A stretch of DNA of 9,930 nucleotides from Burkholderiales bacterium. GTDB taxonomy: Bacteria > Pseudomonadota > Gammaproteobacteria > Burkholderiales > Burkholderiaceae_D. The position numbers and the translations under genes are program-made. The notes below the pieces were generated by a model that was not told where the DNA came from, ran no database searches, and was given only the letters and a program-made list of their open reading frames with translations. This document shows, one piece after another, positions 6,469 through 9,930 of this stretch. Positions within the stretch are counted from its first letter, which is position 1. Every line of letters starts with the position of its first letter. Location: contig JAGWUK010000067.1 in NCBI GenBank assembly GCA_028868455.1, positions 1-9,930 on the forward strand. Direction: 5' to 3'.

Positions 6469-6498
6469 TTGCTCTCTGATAAAGAGATAATATATAAT
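6469..6498 (+). promoter_or_regulatory. Sigma-70-type promoter of the peroxidase cluster
   Basis: TTGCTC (6469-6474) and a perfect TATAAT (6493-6498) are 18 bases apart. Transcription would start near 6505, giving a leader of about 130 bases before the ATG at 6636. The flanking DNA is the most AT-rich stretch of this half of the window. The -10 box lies within the Fur-like site. Confidence 0.55.
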
Positions 6499-6511
6499 AA
6501 CAATCATTCTC
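6493..6511 (+). promoter_or_regulatory. Fur box
   Basis: TATAATAACAATCATTCTC matches the 19-base Fur consensus GATAATGATAATCATTATC at 15 of 19 positions by my alignment; the mismatches are at positions 1, 7, 9 and 17. An extra GATAAT hexamer precedes it at 6486-6491. The site covers the -10 box of the peroxidase-cluster promoter, the classic arrangement for repression by Fe-loaded Fur. Being in the intergenic region with lysR, it could also influence that gene. Confidence 0.72.
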
Positions 6512-6558
6512 ATTTGCATTTTGATTGTAAGTCTTCCCAGGACGACGATGTCAGTTGT

Positions 6559-6588
6559 CCCCGCTTTGTGTACGGATGAAAGCCGGGG
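6559..6588 (+). other. Leader hairpin upstream of the peroxidase gene
   Basis: In the predicted 5' leader, CCCCGCTTT (6559-6567) pairs with AAAGC-C-GGGG (6579-6588), giving nine base pairs with one bulged C and an 11-base loop; two G-T pairs could extend it. No T tract follows, so it is not a terminator. It could affect mRNA stability or translation of the gene starting 48 bases later. Confidence 0.4.
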
Positions 6589-6635
6589 GTGTTCGCGTTA
6601 CTGTGGAAAAACGACCAAATTTTACGGAAACAACC

Positions 6636-7886
6636 ATGCTGCCTATTACTGCGGCGACGACGCACACCGTCGCCAAGCGTTCTTTTTCATTCCGACTTTG
6701 TCTGCTGGCACAATTTGCCGCACTGGGTTTGCTGACCGCCTGCGGTGGCGGTGGCGATTCTTCGGCGACGACGACCCCGGCAACGCCGGACAATCCGGCC
6801 GCCATGAGCGTCGCCGCGCAGCTGGGCGAGAAAATTTTCAAGGATGTCAGCTTGTCAGCCTCCGGCAAAATGTCGTGCGCGACTTGCCACGATCCCGATC
6901 ACGCGCATGCCCAGACCAATGACCTGAGCGTGCAGCTCGGCGGCGCAAATCTGGATGTGCCGGGTTTCCGTGCGGTGCCGTCTTTGCGTTATCTGAATCT
7001 GACGCCAGCGTTTTTCTTTGCGGCTGACGGCACACCGACTGGCGGTTTTACGCATGATGGCCGCGTCAATACGCTGGCGGCGCAGGCAGAAACACCTTTG
7101 CTGGCGGGACATGAAATGGCCAACAAAGACCGCGCCGATGTGGTCGCCAAGTTGCAACGCGCGAGCTATGTCAATGAATTTAAATCCGCTTTCGGCAACG
7201 CGATTTTCGACAATACCGATACCGCCTTCGAACGCATCCTGTTTGCGTTGCAGCAGTATCAAAAAGAAGATCCGGATTTTCATCCTTACGATTCCAAATA
7301 TGATCAGTTTTTGGCTGGCAAGGCACAGTTGAATGCGGCCGAATTACGTGGTCTGGCCTTGTTCAATAACCCGACCAAGGGCAATTGCGCCGCCTGCCAT
7401 ACCAGCGCCAAAGGTGCCGATGGCTCCGCGCCCTTGTTTACCGATTTCACCTACGACAATCTGGGCGTACCGCGTAATAGCAAGATTCCGGCAACAGCTG
7501 ACCCGGCCTATTTCGACCTCGGTCTGTGTGGGCCGGATCGTCGTGATCTGACCGAACGCAGCGACTTGTGCGGCGCGTTCAAAGTGCCAACGCTGCGCAA
7601 TGTCGCCACGCGCAAAGTGTTTTTCCACAATGGCCGCTTCAGCACGCTGCGCGAAGCCGTGGGTTTTTACGTGAGGCGCGATACCAATCCGGAAGAGTGG
7701 TTCCCGCTCGGTGCCGACGGCAATGTGCAGAAATTCAACGACTTGCCGCTGGCTTACGCCCGTAACGTGAACACCACCGAAGTCCCGTACAACCGCCAGC
7801 GCGGCATGGCCGCAGCCCTGACGCCGGACGAAGTGGAAGACGTGATCAGCTTCCTCGGCACGCTGACGGACGGCTACAAACCATAG
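6636..7886 (+). CDS. Di-heme cytochrome c peroxidase/MauG-family lipoprotein
   Basis: Protein of 416 residues of the bacterial di-heme cytochrome c peroxidase/MauG superfamily, which reduces hydrogen peroxide or uses it to oxidise a protein partner in the periplasm. Two heme c attachment motifs are visible: CATCH (Cys81-His85) and CAACH (Cys251-His255). Other family stretches are GEKIFKDVSLSASGKMSCATC around the first heme, LLAGHEMAN, FKVPTLRNVATRKVFFHNGRF and TLREAVGFYVRRDTNPEEW. Where classical CcpA enzymes carry the distal Met ligand (AVETMG), this protein has AVGFY (Tyr345), as in MauG-like members. The N-terminus (RSFSFRLCLLAQFAALGLLTAC, then GGGG) is a lipoprotein signal with lipobox Cys36. 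The start at 6636 has ACGGA seven bases upstream; the frame is open back to 6555 without signal-peptide logic. It is the first gene of a Fur-box-controlled cluster, 62 bases before the porin. The physiological electron donor or substrate is unknown. Confidence 0.92.
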   Translation: MLPITAATTHTVAKRSFSFRLCLLAQFAALGLLTACGGGGDSSATTTPATPDNPAAMSVAAQLGEKIFKDVSLSASGKMSCATCHDPDHAHAQTNDLSVQLGGANLDVPGFRAVPSLRYLNLTPAFFFAADGTPTGGFTHDGRVNTLAAQAETPLLAGHEMANKDRADVVAKLQRASYVNEFKSAFGNAIFDNTDTAFERILFALQQYQKEDPDFHPYDSKYDQFLAGKAQLNAAELRGLALFNNPTKGNCAACHTSAKGADGSAPLFTDFTYDNLGVPRNSKIPATADPAYFDLGLCGPDRRDLTERSDLCGAFKVPTLRNVATRKVFFHNGRFSTLREAVGFYVRRDTNPEEWFPLGADGNVQKFNDLPLAYARNVNTTEVPYNRQRGMAAALTPDEVEDVISFLGTLTDGYKP

Positions 7887-7948
7887 CGCAACCACGACCA
7901 TCGCAGCGCGCGATTTGCACAGAAAATTCTAATACACGAAAGATGACC

Positions 7949-9289
7949 ATGAAAAAAACCGTATTCAACAAAGTCCTGGGCGCCGCCCTGGTGTCTGCCG
8001 CCTTCGCCATACCAGCCGCGCCAGCGCATGCAGGCGAAACAGAGCTGCTGCAAAAAATCGAAAAGCTGGCAGCGGAGCTTGACGCCATCAAAGCCGAACT
8101 CGCCGCAACCCGCAAAAAAACCGACACCGTCGAGCGAAAGCAAGAAGCCCTAAGCAGCACCGTGGCCAAAAACAGCGCTACCGTTGCCACTGTTGCTGCT
8201 GTCGCAGGCAATGCCGAATCCGCCGCCAAACCGCAGGCGCAAACGGTCATCAGCAGCTACGGTGAAGTCAATTACAGCCGTCCACGCGAGTCCAGCAATC
8301 AGGCGTCCGCCGACGTGGCACGCGCCGTGATCGGGATTACGCATCGCTTCAGCGAAAAAACCAAGATGGTGGCTGAATTCGAATGGGAGCATGCCATTGC
8401 CTCCAAAGGTGATCAGGGCGAGAGTGCAGTTGAACAGTTGTATGTCGAACATGAATTACGTTCCGGTTTAAGCACCAAAGCGGGTCTGTTCCTGATACCG
8501 ATGGGCCTGCTCAATACCAGCCACGAGCCGACAGCCTACTATGGTGTCCAGCGGAATTTTGTTGAAACGGCGATTATTCCGACCACCTGGCGCGAAGCTG
8601 GATTCGGTTTGTCCGGCTCGACCGACAATGGCTTTAGCTGGGATGCCGGTCTGACCACGGGATTCGATCTGACCAAGTGGGATGCCGCTTCCGGCGCAGG
8701 CCGCGAATCGCCGCTGGGCTCAATCCATCAGGAAGGCCAGTTGGCCAAATCACGCGACCTCAGCGTCCATGCTGCCGCCAACTGGCGTGGGATTCCGGGT
8801 TTGTTGCTGGGCGGTTCCGTGTTTAGCGGCAAGGCCGGTCACGCCACCACCGATTTCGTCGGCAACGATGCGCGGGTGACTTTGTGGGACCTGCATGCGC
8901 GCTACAACCCCGGCAAGCTGGACCTGAGCGCGCTATACGCACGTGGCAGCATCAGCAATACCGAGGCGTTGAACCTGACCATGGTCGGCCAGCCTAATCC
9001 TGTGCCGTCCAGCTTTGCCGGCTGGTATCTGCAAGCGGCGTATCAACTCTGGAACAACGCCGACTACAGCTTTGCGCCTTTCCTGCGCTATGAGCAATTC
9101 AATACCGCCAAATCCTATGTCGCTTTGCCGCAAGGATTGGGCATCGCCGCCGGCAGCGATGAAAAAGTCACGACGATCGGCGCCAGCTTCAAGATCGGCG
9201 AAGGCGTGGTCTTCAAAACCGATTACCAGAAATTCCAGCGTGACAGCAGCCGCGATCGCTATAATCTCGGCGTCGGATACGCGTTCTGA
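7949..9289 (+). CDS. Outer-membrane porin, OprO/OprP-like
   Basis: Protein of 446 residues with a Sec signal peptide (MKKTVFNKVLGAALVSAAFA, cut after AHA near residue 28). A heptad-like, charged coiled-coil segment (about 31-69, ETELLQKIEKLAAELDAIKA and onward) and an Ala-rich linker follow. From about residue 99 a beta-barrel with alternating hydrophobic strands and many aromatic girdle residues runs to the C-terminus YNLGVGYAF, whose final Phe is the usual signal for barrel assembly. The N-terminal coiled coil plus barrel resembles phosphate-selective porin (OprO/OprP)-type proteins; the substrate is not determinable. An ATG at 7943 is also possible, but the AAAG-rich site at 7938-7942 is better spaced from 7949. 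The gene lies in the peroxidase cluster, so it is probably co-transcribed under Fur control, and it is followed by a strong hairpin. A role in iron or metal-complex passage is an inference from context. Confidence 0.85.
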   Translation: MKKTVFNKVLGAALVSAAFAIPAAPAHAGETELLQKIEKLAAELDAIKAELAATRKKTDTVERKQEALSSTVAKNSATVATVAAVAGNAESAAKPQAQTVISSYGEVNYSRPRESSNQASADVARAVIGITHRFSEKTKMVAEFEWEHAIASKGDQGESAVEQLYVEHELRSGLSTKAGLFLIPMGLLNTSHEPTAYYGVQRNFVETAIIPTTWREAGFGLSGSTDNGFSWDAGLTTGFDLTKWDAASGAGRESPLGSIHQEGQLAKSRDLSVHAAANWRGIPGLLLGGSVFSGKAGHATTDFVGNDARVTLWDLHARYNPGKLDLSALYARGSISNTEALNLTMVGQPNPVPSSFAGWYLQAAYQLWNNADYSFAPFLRYEQFNTAKSYVALPQGLGIAAGSDEKVTTIGASFKIGEGVVFKTDYQKFQRDSSRDRYNLGVGYAF

Positions 9290-9297
9290 TCTGCCGC

Positions 9298-9332
9298 GAC
9301 GGCAAGCCACCTGACCGCTGCTTGCCGTCTTT
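9298..9332 (+). terminator. Strong hairpin after the porin gene, possible partial terminator
   Basis: GACGGCAAGC (9298-9307) and GCTTGCCGTC (9320-9329) form a perfect 10-bp stem with a 12-base loop, starting 8 bases after the porin stop. It is followed by TTT and a mixed T-rich stretch (TTTCGCGTTCTGTCTTT) rather than a clean T run. It could end most porin transcripts while letting some continue into the FMN-binding gene, or protect the upstream mRNA from 3' decay. Confidence 0.5.
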
Positions 9333-9388
9333 CGCGTTCTGTCTTTGCCGCCACGCCTTGCTGGCGTTCTCTTGCATAAGTCCTGTCT

Positions 9389-9925
9389 ATGAATAAATTT
9401 GCCCCTTTGTCGCTCGCTGTCCTGGCCGGTTTCAGCGGCAGCGCCTTTGCCACCCAATATCTGACGGTGGAGCAGGCGCAACAGGCGATTTTTCCGGATG
9501 CCAGCCAGTTCAAACCGCTCACTGTCCAGCTCAATCTGGAGCAAATGCAACAGGTGGAAAAACTCGCCGGTTTGCCTGCACGTTCGGTGAGCTGGCGCGT
9601 GTTTGCCGCTTACAAAAACGAGCAATTACAGGGCTATGTCGTGCTTGACGATGTCATCGGTAAGTTTGAACTGATTTCGTATGCCGTGGGCCTGTTGCCG
9701 GATGCCAGCGTGCATCAGATAGAAATTCTGGCGTATCGCGAAAGCCATGGTTTTGAAATCCGCAATGCCCGCTGGCGTCAGCAGTTTGTCGGCCATACCG
9801 CCGCCAAGGGTTTGCATGTCGGCGATGGTATCGCCAATATCAGCGGCGCCACGCTGTCGTGCACACATGTCACTGACGGTGTGCGGCGCATTGCAGCCAT
9901 TGCCCAGGTCGCTTTCAAAAAATGA
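9389..9925 (+). CDS. Exported FMN-binding domain protein
   Basis: Protein of 178 residues with a Sec signal peptide (MNKFAPLSLAVLAGFSGSAFA, cut after residue 21) and an FMN-binding domain of the type found in NqrC/RnfG. In that family FMN is joined covalently to a Thr or Ser by the flavin transferase ApbE. The attachment motif is ISGATLSCTHVTDGVRR (residues 151-167), which makes Thr155 the likely flavinylation site. The Asp usual three residues before the Ser is here Ala149 (ANISGAT). An upstream GYVVLDDVIGKFELISYAVG segment (82-101) fits the domain core. The protein would act in the periplasm as a one- or two-electron carrier. It lies 99 bases after the porin, past a hairpin, and has no strong ribosome binding site. 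The next gene starts within its stop codon. Its electron donor and acceptor are unknown; the di-heme protein of the same cluster is one candidate. Confidence 0.85.
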   Translation: MNKFAPLSLAVLAGFSGSAFATQYLTVEQAQQAIFPDASQFKPLTVQLNLEQMQQVEKLAGLPARSVSWRVFAAYKNEQLQGYVVLDDVIGKFELISYAVGLLPDASVHQIEILAYRESHGFEIRNARWRQQFVGHTAAKGLHVGDGIANISGATLSCTHVTDGVRRIAAIAQVAFKK

Positions 9926-9930
9926 AACGC
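9922..9930 (+). CDS. Start of a downstream gene, cut by the window edge
   Basis: ATGAAACGC begins in a 4-base ATGA overlap with the stop of the FMN-binding gene, the usual sign of translational coupling. Only Met-Lys-Arg is visible. An ApbE-type FAD:protein FMN transferase would make sense after a gene whose product carries an SGAT flavinylation motif, but this is inference from context alone; a membrane redox partner is the other common option. Confidence 0.4.

Noticed and set aside
6555..6635. Upstream start for the di-heme protein
   Set aside because: It would place 27 residues before the lipoprotein signal peptide and lies in the leader hairpin; the ATG at 6636 has a better-placed ribosome binding site.
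8933..9625. Minus-strand open frame across the porin end and FMN-binding gene
   Set aside because: It crosses two well-supported genes and the hairpin between them, and shows no domain motif.

Overview
The window looks like chromosomal DNA of a Gram-negative proteobacterium, most likely a betaproteobacterium of the Burkholderiales (an Oxalobacteraceae-like guess, from codon use and protein style only). Supporting signs are a moderately GC-rich sequence, an outer-membrane porin ending in Phe, Sec signal peptides, a lipobox and a gamma/beta-type Fur box. No tRNA, rRNA, CRISPR array or insertion sequence was seen.

Layout. (1) 1-1320: an AT-rich leader and an integral-membrane acyltransferase of the acyltransferase-3 family. 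(2) 1321-1883: mostly unassigned DNA, holding what may be the frameshifted remains of a small lipoprotein gene. (3) 1884-2378: a GNAT acetyltransferase of the phosphinothricin/methionine-sulfoximine type. (4) 2379-2687: a convergent intergenic region with an intrinsic terminator for the minus-strand gene and an AT-rich palindrome. (5) 3791-2688, minus strand: a bactofilin-like protein of repeated Gly-Asp beta-solenoid turns. (6) 3792-4121: a divergent intergenic region with two notable inverted repeats. (7) 4122-5404: a translationally coupled pair, an exported SnoaL-like protein and an atypical short-chain dehydrogenase, facing a convergent LysR regulator (6368-5409) only 4 bp away. (8) 6369-9930: a LysR/Fur intergenic region, then a plus-strand cluster. 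The cluster encodes a di-heme cytochrome c peroxidase/MauG-family lipoprotein, an outer-membrane porin, an exported FMN-binding-domain protein, and the first three codons of another gene that starts in an ATGA overlap.

The most interesting part is region 8. A 15/19 match to the Fur consensus lies on a perfect TATAAT -10 box upstream of the peroxidase gene, so the cluster is probably induced by iron limitation. A di-heme redox lipoprotein, a porin and a flavinylatable periplasmic protein together suggest an iron-responsive envelope redox module. The gene cut off at the right edge is a natural place for an ApbE-type flavin transferase, but only Met-Lys-Arg is visible.

Functions are assigned by family motifs read by eye. 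No database search was possible, so substrates remain open throughout.
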